64,000 nt of DNA from Galaxea fascicularis (Eukaryota; Cnidaria; Anthozoa; Scleractinia; Euphylliidae): NCBI GenBank assembly GCA_948470475.1, contig OX419346.1, positions 1,743,651-1,807,650 on the forward strand, given 5' to 3'. The translations under genes were made by a program, and so were the position numbers. Of this stretch, positions 45,501 through 56,600 are shown in pieces (positions within the stretch are counted from its first letter, which is position 1; each line of letters begins with the position of its first letter). A model generated the notes under the pieces. It made no database searches and was not told the DNA's origin. It was given only the letters and a program-made list of their open reading frames with translations.

Positions 45501-46666
45501 GGGTGCATCAAGCTGAGAACAAAAGTACACAATGATTATAATTTCAATAATGGTCTTTGTAATCTTTATAACCTTGCAGTTATTATTTTATGTGCAAGAT
45601 GCAGCACTGAGGCACCTTATTTCAAGAGCCTAATTTTAACTCATAAAATTTAAAGCAAAATTAAAATTGACTTTCTGGAATATTGACAACAAAATAATTT
45701 ATGAATTTGATGTTTTGCTATCTTTCTTTAACGTATTTATGACAAGAATGTTGATGACTTCAAGTTCATTACCATGTTCATAGCTTACTCATTTCAATCC
45801 CTCTGCACAGAAAATGGGGAAATATGAATAAACATAATAGGGTTGAATGTATCAAACAAAAACTTCACCCCAATCATACTGATGCTGATTGTTTAATTAT
45901 CAAGATTGTGTGACTCGATCTCATTAAACACCACCTTTAGTTAGCGATACGGAACGTCGGGTTTTTGCATCTCAAATTATATTTTCCTTGATTCTTATCA
46001 GAGAAAAAATATTTCTCAAAGAGAATCTGGTTCCATGGTAATCAACTGGATTAGTTGCCGTTAGATACAACAGGAAATGAATAATAATTGATTTATCATA
46101 GAAGCTCACTTAATTAATTTCATGCGGATGTAAGTTGGTATTCAACAACCATATATAACTAGTAGGTTTGCATTGGTCATATTATTGATTTCAAGGAGTC
46201 TGGTTAGATGATGTGTAGCTAGAGTGATGTGGAGCTAAATTAAATCTTTCTAGACATCTTCGGTGAAGGCACAATTCGCTATCAATGCCGTCACCTATCG
46301 AGGATATTAAGACTTCGTCTTACCTATAAAATTAAAATATTCAAAAGTAGGCTTAACATACTGCAGCTCAACTTAATTAAGCAGATCTAAAAACATACTT
46401 CACCTTCAAATCTGGACTGCTCAGCAAGTACTTGTTCAAAAATACCATGGATATAGAAATTATCCTGACATCAGATAAGAAATAAAAAGCAAAAACAATT
46501 CAATACCGGTTACACATAAGCTTATCAATGTAAACGTGGCAAATATACCCAAAGTACACAAAAGCATCATCCTTAATTTTAAACGCGGCGAGTGCGTTTC
46601 TCCCTACCAATATAAAGTAACAACCGACGCTATTTTCAAAGACTTTCGTAAAACAGCCTCTGTCAT
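42514..46666 (-). CDS. SLC35C1: GDP-fucose transporter 1
   Basis: Golgi nucleotide-sugar antiporter that brings GDP-fucose into the lumen for fucosylation. Five exons (complement): 46608-46666, 46404-46464, 45372-45512, 43482-43598, 42514-43170; phases close to 344 residues (human 364). Family blocks seen: short N-terminus [20 protein letters not shown] spliced to [20 protein letters not shown], then [81 protein letters not shown] and [20 protein letters not shown]. About ten hydrophobic helices, with the tail in the cytosol. The first ATG at 46666 follows an in-frame stop. Intron 3 (43599-45371) holds a LINE fragment on the opposite strand and a foldback. The start lies 204 bp from the CTU2 ATG, divergent. 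Confidence 0.96.
43641..43781. repeat. Foldback family 4, copy c
   Basis: GTTGCAGGTAAAAACTTTTA pairs with TTTTTAACTGCAACA. The core contains AAGGTTAGGAGATTTTC and AACCTAGGTTAAAATTTTT, shared with copies at 33996, 34158 and 50170. In the SLC35C1 intron. Confidence 0.7.
44450..45334 (+). mobile_element. 5'-truncated LINE (non-LTR retrotransposon) 3' end
   Basis: The frame 44478-45125 (215 residues) encodes only the C-terminal part of a LINE ORF2. After [20 protein letters not shown] comes a zinc-knuckle of the zf-RVT type, CSFC...EHLLVAC (C-x2-C-x8-H-x4-C), then W..LN and a basic tail [10 protein letters not shown]. Endonuclease and reverse transcriptase domains are missing, as expected for 5' truncation. 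A 3' UTR ends with AATAAA and a short A-tract at about 45315-45334, so the insertion reads plus, antisense to SLC35C1. The frame is unbroken over 215 codons, which suggests a fairly recent insertion. The left edge is uncertain. Confidence 0.8.
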
Positions 46667-46870
46667 CTTGGCTTGGCAGTTCCCAAATTTTGCCGGATAA
46701 AATCAAGGAAATCGAACGTCTGATCGAAACGTCCTCAAAGCGAAGCTGCGGAAAGGAGAACTTGTCCAGCGGAGTACACAAATTACCATGCAGACTGTCG
46801 TGTAAGCTAAGAAATCTGAATGGCCTGAACACGAACTTGCTGTAGCATTTTATTTAGAGAGTCAAAAACC
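46667..46870. promoter_or_regulatory. Bidirectional promoter SLC35C1 / CTU2
   Basis: 204 bp between divergent start codons, so both transcription starts and both 5' UTRs must lie here. There is no TATA box. A minus-strand open frame crossing this region is incidental (see rejected list). Confidence 0.65.
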
Positions 46871-48241
46871 ATGTGCAGTGTGCCCCAACAAGAAGATCTG
46901 GAAAACATCCCGTCTCTGGTGGAAAGCAAGCTATCCAAAGAAAAACCTGTTGGTCGTCGAACGTGTATGAAATGTTCTGGGAGCGTAGCAGTTGTCGTTG
47001 TCCGGATGGGTGATCCGCTTTGTAAGGCGTGCTTCTTGGCCTATTTCACGCACAAATTTCGTGCCACGATCGGCAAAGCACGTACAATAAGAGCAGGCGA
47101 AAAAGTTTTGTTGGCTTTTTCTGGTGGTCCATCTTCAAGCGCTATGTTGAATTTAGTAGGCGAGGGTCTTAGTCCAAGAGCTCCCAAAAAGCTGCGTTTT
47201 GAGCCCGGGGTGGCCTTCATTGACGATGGAGAAATTCTGAAGTCCAGTAAAGACGACCGGTTGAAGTCTGTTGGAAAGATTCGCGAAATAGCATCAAAGA
47301 CAGAATTTCCATTCCATCAGTTGAATTTGGAAGATATTTTTGGTTTGCAAAACTCCACACGGGGTGATGCAATTGGTTGCAAGAAGCTAAGCAGTTTGGA
47401 GATTGGTAAAAGTAATGCAGAAAAACTGAAAAGTCTGTTTGATGCAACCTTATCTATTACAGCCAAAGAAGACTTTATGAGGACACTTCGCAATCAGCTG
47501 TTGCTTGCGACAGCTAGGAAAGAAGGTTATTCCAAAGTAATGTTGGCTGATTGTGCCACTCGCTTATCAATTAGACTGATGTCAGACATATCTCAAGGAC
47601 GGGGTGGTGATTTGCCTTACGACACTGGCTTTAGTGATGAACGCCATGGTGATGTTGTCTTTATAAGACCAATGCGAGAGTTTATGAGCAAGGAAATTGC
47701 TCTTTATAACTTCTTCAATGGTGTTGAAACGGTGCCAATTATTACACTGGGAACAATGGCCCATTCTCATGCAAGTATTGATCGTTTAACTGAAGAGTTC
47801 ATAAGTGGTCTTCAAGCTGACTTCCCATTCACTGTCAGCACAATTTTCAGGACTGGGGACAAGTTGTCAGTCAAAGAGTCATGCGATGATGCATCACCTT
47901 GTGCTCTCTGTGGAGTTCCATCAGGTCTACACTCCAAACCTCTCTCAACCCTGAGCGATGCATTGAACCATGTTGAGCTTGACAACAGCACCAAACCTGA
48001 TTCTCAGTCAGCAAGTGATTGTTGTGGTAGTTGTGATAGTGGGTGTTCACGGTCGTCATCAGATCAACAGCTGACTGAAGAGAGTGTTCTGCAGGCCCTT
48101 TGTTACGGATGCCAGCTGACGTTTCAAGATACAAAGTTAGACCTAGATGATTTGCCTGCTTATGTTATGGAAACAGCAAGTAAAGTTCAACAGCGAGCCC
48201 ATATGAAGGATCAAATCAAAGAGTTCTTATTGGAAGATTGA
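46871..48241 (+). CDS. CTU2: Cytoplasmic tRNA 2-thiolation protein 2
   Basis: Partner of CTU1 in the Urm1-dependent complex that 2-thiolates U34 of Lys, Glu and Gln tRNAs. Single 456-residue exon. Visible: N-terminal CMKC (C32, C35) and CKAC (C51, C54) pairs, ALPHA-hydrolase-like P-loop variant LAFSGGPSSSAML (about residues 81-93), GVAFIDDGEIL, MLADCATRLSIRLMSDISQG, the AHSHASIDRLTEEFISGL block, and C-terminal CALCG (about 343) and CYGC (about 411) pairs. The SGGPSS form of the PP-loop, in place of the active SGGxDS, is usual for CTU2 and suggests a scaffold role. Unlike most neighbours the coding region has no intron. AATAAA lies at 48291-48296. DPM3 follows 526 bp downstream on the same strand. 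Confidence 0.95.
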   Translation: MCSVPQQEDLENIPSLVESKLSKEKPVGRRTCMKCSGSVAVVVVRMGDPLCKACFLAYFTHKFRATIGKARTIRAGEKVLLAFSGGPSSSAMLNLVGEGLSPRAPKKLRFEPGVAFIDDGEILKSSKDDRLKSVGKIREIASKTEFPFHQLNLEDIFGLQNSTRGDAIGCKKLSSLEIGKSNAEKLKSLFDATLSITAKEDFMRTLRNQLLLATARKEGYSKVMLADCATRLSIRLMSDISQGRGGDLPYDTGFSDERHGDVVFIRPMREFMSKEIALYNFFNGVETVPIITLGTMAHSHASIDRLTEEFISGLQADFPFTVSTIFRTGDKLSVKESCDDASPCALCGVPSGLHSKPLSTLSDALNHVELDNSTKPDSQSASDCCGSCDSGCSRSSSDQQLTEESVLQALCYGCQLTFQDTKLDLDDLPAYVMETASKVQQRAHMKDQIKEFLLED

Positions 48242-48767
48242 AGAGGGCTTTAGGAGGATTTTAACTGGTCTTCCTTTCCTCTTTATGAAAATAAATTACC
48301 AGTAATGTTTATTTATGTAAATTATTTATGAGAATGCAATGCCTTTTTTGTAAGAGGTTATGTCAAATGCCATGCTCATTGATCACAGTGTTAACGGATT
48401 ATTATTCACAATAAAGAATTCGCAATACTTTGATTTGCATTACCTCTCTGCCAATGAAAATAAAACACAGACCTTAGAGCTTGGGCTAACTGTGCTGCAA
48501 ATTCCCACAGATAAGGAAAATTGTGAGGTGTTGGAAGATATTTGTTACGAAATGCAATGATCAGAAAAGCTTTCAAAGTGTTAAGGGTCTAACGGGTTTG
48601 TTTACTGTAACAGCATGGGCTGCGCTTGCAGCAAGGAATATCCACAGATCAGAGATGGGAGAGAGAATGGGTCCAAAAAGAACAAACAGCAATATTACAC
48701 TACGTATCAAATTTTAATGACAAAACCCGCTGACCAAACCTGAACATTTACGCGAAGGGCTTTGAAG
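48242..48767. other. CTU2 3' flank and DPM3 promoter
   Basis: After the CTU2 polyadenylation signal there is nothing recognisable until the DPM3 start. Two open frames of 64-66 codons have no similarity I know. Confidence 0.5.
48291..48296 (+). terminator. Polyadenylation signal, CTU2
   Basis: AATAAA 50 bases after the CTU2 stop. Confidence 0.6.
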
Positions 48768-49978
48768 ATGACTAAACTGACGGAGTGGCTTGTATTCGCT
48801 GGTCTTGCGTTTCTGGTCTGGATTACATTGCTAGCAGATATTCTACCTGTCAAATTGTCGTTTAGAGCAAAGGAGGTGATATGGCCGGTAAGATGCGAGT
48901 GGTTTTCATTGCAAGACGTACATTTCAGCTGCGATTAAACATCTGTTTTAGTAAAGCTAAATGCATAAACTTGGCTTACATTGTACTTATCCCAGTCCCG
49001 TTCTGTTTCCTTCACAGATGCCAGTTTATGCTCTGATCGTGTTTGGAGTGAGTTAATACAGGCATTTATTTTCTTAAACAATGCAAGAAATTGAAGATAC
49101 ACGTTTTCCAGATGTAGATCACAATTATCTGGTAGTGACAAAGTTTTTGTATATTCCTTTCCAGTGTTATTCTTTAGCAACGATAGGATACCGAGTAGCA
49201 ACTTTTAATGACTGTGTAGAGGCCTCTGAGTCGTTACAACAGGTAAGCAGCGCGAATTTTGTTCCGTTTTGGACTTGATGCGCAGTCTTCACTTTCCAGA
49301 ATTCTTTCAGAGTTGTTGATGTAACCAGGGAAACATTTGTACTAAAAATATAGAACTGTTTGAACTGAAAACGAGGAAGCCTATGTACCAAACAAATCCA
49401 ACAGATCCTACTATTCCAAAGTGAAGAACTATTAAAAAGTTGTGATTATTTGTGGTGAAAGTTGATAGAATGGGTCCACTGTGTCTTGTGTTATGAAAAT
49501 CTTTTCTGTTTTCACAGCCACAAACTAAAAATATCATTCAAAAGTTAGCCATTTTTCCATTAACTACTGCTGTGGCTGCATGAAACAATCCAAGAAAGAA
49601 GACTGAGAATCTCTGACCATCAGGGGTAGTCATTAGGTTATGTGTGGTTCCAACCCCCCCCCCCTTCCCCCATAGAAGGCTTTTTTTTAGTTTGCACCCC
49701 CATCCCACTGGAAATTCCAATTTAGTCCCAAATTGCTTGTGTTCCCCCCCCCTCCCCCCTTGGAATTTCCATATACCTTCTATGAGGGAGGTATGGATAT
49801 TTTCTGAATTGCACGATAATAAATTTAAAAAAAGAGTCTCACAGAAGTCTCAGCAAAATAAAAATTATGGTGGTCATGGGTTAGTCTGTCAGTGATGAAG
49901 TTATTTTATCATTCTTTTTCACAGGAAATAAAAGATGCAAGAGAAGACTTGACAAGAAAAGGATTCAAATTTGACTAA
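48768..49978 (+). CDS. DPM3: Dolichol-phosphate mannosyltransferase subunit 3
   Basis: Small ER-membrane subunit that tethers and stabilises the DPM1 catalytic subunit in Dol-P-Man synthesis (N-glycans, GPI anchors, O- and C-mannose). Four exons: 48768-48887, 49018-49047, 49165-49242, 49925-49978; 93 residues, against 92 in human. It starts MTKLTEWL like human MTKLAQWL and has two hydrophobic helices (about 7-25 and 41-60). It carries the signature ATIGYRVATFNDC and a C-terminal coiled-coil EIKDAREDLTRKGFKFD. The second exon is only 30 bp. All junctions are phase 0. It converges on NCKIPSD. Confidence 0.96.
49645..49825. repeat. C-rich repeat in DPM3 intron 3
   Basis: Poly-C runs with CCCATAGAAGGC on the left and CCTTCTATGAGGGAGG on the right, forming a weak inverted repeat. 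Resembles 41310-41505. Confidence 0.5.
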
Positions 49979-50169
49979 CATTGAGCATCTATAAACTTAC
50001 CAACATAGAGAATTATAATACCACTGAAATGTTTCCTTCAAGGTTTCAACAACTAGACCAAAGTGTTTTATAACATTATATAAGAGATTGACAACTGAAA
50101 GGAAGGTCTGCATAGGAGGCTCTAGCCAAGAGCATTTCAACCTTCAAGAATATGGACCTTTATTTGCCA

Positions 50170-50298
50170 CCTAGGTTAAAAGTCAATTCCATTTGTCAGA
50201 ACACTTATTATTTGTAATTAGGGTTAGGAGACAAAGGGACTTGGAGAGTTGAACCTAGGTTAAAAATTTTTTCATCAAATTTAATTTTTACCTACATG
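50170..50298. repeat. Foldback family 4, copy d
   Basis: CCTAGGTTAAAAGTCAATTC at the left; AACCTAGGTTAAAAATTTTT and TTAATTTTTACCTACATG at the right. The core AGGGTTAGGAGACAAAGGG matches the other copies. Confidence 0.65.
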
Positions 50299-50409
50299 AA
50301 TATGCACTGCCTTTGGTAAAGTAGTGGGTGTTTCCCTATATTAACCCACGGTTCATAGTGTAATAAATGATCAATTTTGCTTCCAACAACTGTAATACTT
50401 TAAACCAGA

Positions 50410-50424
50410 AATAAATAATTTATT
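50410..50424. terminator. Back-to-back polyadenylation signals
   Basis: AATAAATAATTTATT reads AATAAA on plus (50410-50415) and on minus (50419-50424). It lies 432 bases after the DPM3 stop and 239 beyond the NCKIPSD stop, so one palindrome may end both convergent transcripts. Position-based inference. Confidence 0.5.
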
Positions 50425-50492
50425 TTGATCACTAGTTGGTAGCATGACATTGTAACGAAGCAAAATTATTGAGCATGCGTTTCCTTGTTTTT

Positions 50493-50498
50493 CTTTTC

Positions 50499-50550
<52 letters not shown>

Positions 50551-50553
50551 TCG
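50493..50553. repeat. (TTTC)n microsatellite
   Basis: About 15 nearly uninterrupted TTTC units. Confidence 0.95.
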
Positions 50554-50662
50554 ATTCCAGCTTTTTTAAGCCGTAATCAGAACACCTTTAGACTACCTGT
50601 AACCTTTCACTTTGTCATAAAAAGTTAAATGCATCTGTATGACAAACACAAAACATGGACTA

Positions 50663-53600
50663 TTAAAAATATTTTGCAGAGTTTTTTAGTATTTCTTGTG
50701 CAATAAGTTTGTCTTTTTCACTCTCCTTGCCTTCCTCCTGACTGATTCTTTTCAGACAGACCAATAAATCACTTGCTTTATGTTTGTGCTTGCTGTAATT
50801 GGAATTCAGTACTATTTGGTGCAGAAGTGATATATACTCAGTTCTCATCTGTGGACAAAAAATATTTCAGGGTCAGACTTGCACACTTGCAAATTTTCTA
50901 ATATTGTTTCCACTACTTTGGGGGTATAAAATTTGTCGGGGTCAACTTAATAACAGAGTTACTAGTTCTAAGAACCGAATTTTAATTGCTACTGGCCACT
51001 TAAAAGAATATAATTTATTCTAAAGATACTGTGCTACAGGAAATGAAAATCAATAATGTTATCGGCCAGCTGTGTCAAGAAAATCATATTTTTGCATAAT
51101 GAACTTCTACTGTCAAACTAAATAAAGGAAAACCCCAAACTGATTGATCCAAATCGATCCTGATTGTCTATGAAAGGTTAAATAACAAACTTTATGAAAA
51201 TGTCTTCATTTCTTTTCCCAACATTGGTGTAAATGTTTGCAGCTTCTTTTGCAGGGGAAGAAATAATATTCAACCCCCACCCCACTATCCCACCAATCTC
51301 TTTTCACCAGAATGAGAAACAAGCCATTGTACAACAAGATATCCCCTTTCAGTGTGAAGTATGAAGGACTAATATATCTAGCTTTTGTCAAAGGGAACTG
51401 AAAGAAAACAAGTAACACTTCTAAGAATGTGCTTCTCAAACTTCATGCATCCAAACACTGTGTGGCAAACAACGATAAGGTACATTCCTAGTTTAAGGAA
51501 GCGGCAAACAACTCACCCCTGTCCCTGGGGAGAGATCTGTTAATTGCCGCAGAACAATCTCTATCAGTATCATCATGTCTGAGGTGTAGAAAAAGTCAGA
51601 GGTGTCTGGAGAAGAAAAGATGTCCGTGAGAAACTTCAGTACGGAGTCAGGGTATGCCTTAGGATACTGAAACATTGCTGTAGGGTCCTCTGTTAAAACA
51701 ATGATCATTTGTAAAATTAAAAAACAAACAAACAATATTCTGAGAGAAAACTAAGCCAATCTCATACTAACCTTCTCTATTGATAAGTAGCATGATTTTC
51801 TCACTCAGAACTTTGGAAAATTGATGAGAAGCCAATACTCTCATCACAATATTACTCTGAGAATCTGCCAACAAAAATAGTACAAATGAAATATAACATT
51901 AAAATTAAACTTAAGGAACAATCTTGATAGATAGTAAACTAGGTATAGGCACCATGGTGTCATAACATTATTTTGGACTGTTTTTAATAAACACAATTTC
52001 CATACCTACAAAGTGTTGATTGAATGCAAGGATGAGAGGAACAAATGTGTCCACCAGCTGTTCACCATTGTCATTGTCATCGTCTGGTGCGTTTTCAATG
52101 GTGTCAATAACAAAATCAATGAACGAATGATCAATCTGATCTGTTGACAGAAAAAAGTAAAAGGCACATTCTGTAATTTTGGCTTCCTTGTGACTTTGTG
52201 TCGTATGTGAGAGAAGATCATTGGTGACTTAGAAAAGTATGACTTTCTGCACAACTTCCAGTAGTGTACATTATAGTTCTGAAAGGACTGGTTTTGGTTA
52301 TGTGCCATCAGTAGATAAAAAACACCTGGTTGACCCAACTTGATTGGTCATGTGCCATGTGTCAGTTGAGCCATATATACATGTATTTTTCATGAGCACT
52401 GGTTGGTCAAAATAGAACTAACTTACAGTATTGCAGACTAACTCACCATAAATGGTAAACGGAACTGATTCCCCAGTAGAAAATATCATGGTCAACAACA
52501 GAGTACAATGACATTGCATAACAGCATCTGAAATAAGTAATACATGAATTAATGATAAATACATAGCCACAGCCTACACAGTGTGGTTTTTGAGCTGCTT
52601 TGATGTTTTGCCATTTTGAAACAAAACTTGAACAAACAAAGCTAAGTGAAACTTGGCCTTAACCCTTTCCCTCCTAAGAGTGCCTTAATTTATAGATTTT
52701 ACTCTGGCAAACACCAGATAATTGTACTCGTCAAAGGGAGACCCCTTAGGGGTTAAAGGGTCCAAAAACTACCTCCCTTATAAATCTCCCTTAAGCCTTT
52801 CCTCCCTAAGAGTGACTTTATAGATTTTACTCTGGCTAACAGCAGATGATTTTACTCTTCAAAGGGAGACTCCTTAAGGGTTAAAGGATTAATGACCAAT
52901 GCCAGGAACCCATCACTAGGAGCGTACAACTCCCATACAAAGCCTATGTTATGGCATTTTTACAGAGCAATATTTCTTTAGAGTATCTCTCCTGTCAAAA
53001 AAGGCAATTCCAGTACATGTGATAACCACATCATTATCACCTTTCTTTTTTTTCTAAAGTTTCATAGCTTTGCAGAGAAACTTTAGAACAAAAGGAAGGT
53101 TGAGGAAAAGTTTTGCACAAGAGAATGGGCTCCTGAGGGAGTCCCATATTCACGGCAAATTCAATCTAAAGATAAATCGGTCTGTGAAAATATTGTGACA
53201 GGAATATAGGGCAGTTGTATGCTCCTAGTGATGGGCTCCTGCCATTGCAGAATGGCTACCTTTAAAAAAACATGGTTAATTGGTTTTGGATTGTTTAACC
53301 TGGCTAGTCTTCGTAAGAACTCTACTTACCAGATTTTCTGCTCATGATGTCTATAGCCAGCTCTTTAGGCAGGACAGAACATAACAGCTGGGATAGAATC
53401 TCCTTCTGCAAGCCACACATACAGCCAAAAATCTCAACTAGCTGTTGACGAAGCATGCGCCTCTGTTCCTGCATTTAAACCAATAACGTGATTGAACTAC
53501 AGTAGACCTAGGATATGATGACTAGGATTTAACTTAGTTGGACCTGATTTAAGGTAAGTCTACAGAAGAAGAGGTGGTGGGCAGGAGGGATGTAGATGAA

Positions 53601-56600
53601 TTGTTAAGAGACAGGAATTATCGGTTCACAAGCAGATTTAGAGGAATCCATTAATACAGATTTTTAAAACTGTAGAAATTTTTTCAGCCAGGAAAAATCA
53701 AGTTCACAGCTGGTTATTTTCCCTGGCTCCCAGCTATTATCTACATAACTGTGGGTGGGGGGGAGGGGGGTTGGAGCTATTAAGTTTCTCTGTAAATTAC
53801 TACAAGCCAATACAACTGTGACTCTCATGACATTTCCTGATTGGTTGAGGCGTGAAAAAACCCGGACAAATTGTCTTGGTCCACCTCACACTAGCCGACA
53901 AGGGCCCACAAGATGTTTTGAGATCTAGCACTGTCAGATATTGCCTGACAAGCTGACTTGTCTGAATTCACCGCACACTAGCCAACAAGTGAAGATTTTT
54001 CATTGACCAACAAAAAAATCAGCTAGTGTGCAGCAGCCTCGGGTATTCATCATTCTCATAGCAGAGCCAGGTTCATCACTAACCATTTGAAAGTACACAA
54101 CAAGCATGTTAATGTATTCATAGTCATCTTGCCTAAGAACTGCTCGGCAAACAATTGGATCAGCATCTAGCTACAAATAAAAAAATGAAACAATCAATTA
54201 ACAATAACAATAGCATCATCTACTAGTTAAGATCCTCTTGAATTCTGGCCCAGGTTGTTCAAAGAGTGGATAGCTGTTGTTTCAACTATTACTAAAGTTG
54301 CTTTCTTAAGTTTTTATCCAATTAAAAGGGCAGGGACTTGCCCGCTGGATGAAGTTATCCAATTGTTAAACAATTGGGTCCTAATATCTTGCTGTGTTAC
54401 TGTGTATATTTAACAGACAGACATGAAAACAGATTCCCCAAACAATGTAACTGACCAAAAGAGTGAGCAACTCTTTGAGCAGCTTGTGAAGAATTCCCTT
54501 GTCTTCATGCACTGCCCAACTTCTTTGTTGTGAATCTTCTTTGTGTTCTGTAAGCTCATCCAGAATTCTTATCAGCTCCTGACCATCATGAGATTGCAGC
54601 AAAGCTTCCTCGTCTTCACTGCGTGACTCCTGAAGATCATCAAATTTAAGTAGTCCATACTGACCTGTACCCAATTTCACTACAAATGTCACTTCTAGAC
54701 CAAACACAATTGGCTGTCACTACTGTTACTAAATTTTTGTGGTGGGCAGGGACATGCAAAAAGTAGCCACAGATTTCAGCTGATGTATTACAGGCAACAT
54801 AAAAATATCCTGATAAAGTGTTTCTTTAAAGTAGTTAGGGATCTACAACTCAAAATATCAGTTGGCACTGTTGTGCAATTTGGATCAACCCTAACTAAAG
54901 ATATATTTGCTACAACATAACATTTCAAATCTATTTGCAGTTTTATGTACTAAGTCCTTAACACTTGCATTGAAACTGTTTGTGGTTGTCTAGAAGCCCA
55001 CAGATAACCAGGAGGAAATAGATTCTATTTGAAAAAGTTTGGTTAACTTTCTATTTGTCGTTGCGTCTTTTTGTTAGAAAATTGCCATAAGATAGAGTAT
55101 TACTAAAGTTTCTTTTCATTCCAAGAAAATTAATTTGAAATCTACCTCTTCATGTTACATGGGTCAATTCTGACCTTTTGACGTAGAAGATCTTGAAATA
55201 TTTGTCCCATAACATCTGATGTTGATGGAATGGAGTCATGTATGTGAGACACCAGTGTGTGTACTGCGATGTAGGACTTGTCATAACTCAAGCCTGTGCT
55301 ACAAAAGAACATTCATCCTCTACATTAATTATTCAGTTGATCGTTAAAGAGAGCTACGGGTTACAATCATTGATGCCTAAGGACTGATCAAAAATTAATA
55401 GACTTGTTTTGAGCATGATTTGTCCCAGTGATTATTCAAGCTCGTTGCTGGGAAAGATCTAGCACCTGACTCAAGAAAAATCTACTTAAATGCCATTGAA
55501 TCAGGTTGTTTAGGATGGCAAAGGCCTGTTTCAAGATCACATCATAAAAGTTGTCAGTCAGACAAAACATGGAATAACCAAAGGACATGACGCCATCTCA
55601 GTACAAATACTGCATAACAGGTCAAAGAAAATATTATTAGGATTTTCACGTTTTTATTGTTGTTAACTTTCTTACTTGATTCTCAGTAGCTCTAATAACT
55701 CAGCAGCAATTCCAGCTCGAACTTTAACAGGCTCAAGGTCTTCTCTTTCAGGAACAGCAGGTGGGGATGGGGAAAAGTGGTGCTGTGTGTGAGATGTCTC
55801 ACCTAATTAAGAAACAAGACACCTTTAACAGTTTATTTCTTGATGGATATGGAGGCTACACAAACCAGTTTTTGAAGATGTCATAGAAACTCAAAAGCAT
55901 TGGTTCAATTTCATGAGATACCATACCTCTATGAAATAATTTAAATGGAAAAAAATCCATTGGTCTTCTGTTCCCCTTTGTAATTTGTCAACCATTTTGG
56001 TTTACCAAATTTCCATGGTATTTGATGCCATACTTAAAAGCACTTTTAGAAAATTCTTTATAGTTTTAGATATTAGGGATTACTTTTAATAATTACATTT
56101 TTACTTAGGTTTTCGTTTTGTCCTGTAAAGACATAAAATATTTGTATAAAGAGTGTGCTCAATTTTAATCGATAATATTATTTTACTTCTTTGAACATAA
56201 AGACAGTCCTAGTCACACCAAAACAAACTATCAAATACTTTTCTGACGGATATAAAACCTTGTAAGTCAGTAGTTTCTTTCACAGTAGATACGAGGGCTA
56301 TAGGAACTGCAGCAGCTGCTGCAGCTACTGCTGGGGCTGCAGGCGCTGGCCGCCTCTTTGTGGACTTTTTGCTTTTCTCCTTCTTGTCTTTTTGAGGAGG
56401 CAAAGCAGGTGCAGGACGGCGAGGTTGTGCTGGAGGTTCTGTTGATGGTTTACTTTTTGTGCCATCATCATGGGAGCCCAATGAACCTCGCACTCTATCA
56501 GGAGAAGCCTTCCCAGAAAGACGACTTCTGTGTTCCAGTAATTTTCTAAAGTGAAACAGGAGAGGTCACAAACCATTATTATTGTACAACAAACATTACT

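Larger units (their letters stand above)
49979..50662. other. Convergent 3' flanks DPM3 / NCKIPSD
   Basis: Holds foldback family 4 copy d (50170-50298), a palindromic double polyadenylation site (50410-50424) and a (TTTC)n microsatellite (50493-50553). No coding exon. Confidence 0.6.

Noticed and set aside
46500..46832. 110-codon minus-strand open frame overlapping the SLC35C1 5' end
   Set aside because: The conserved SLC35C1 first exon lies in another frame (46608-46666) and splices in phase to 46464. The long frame has no recognisable domain.
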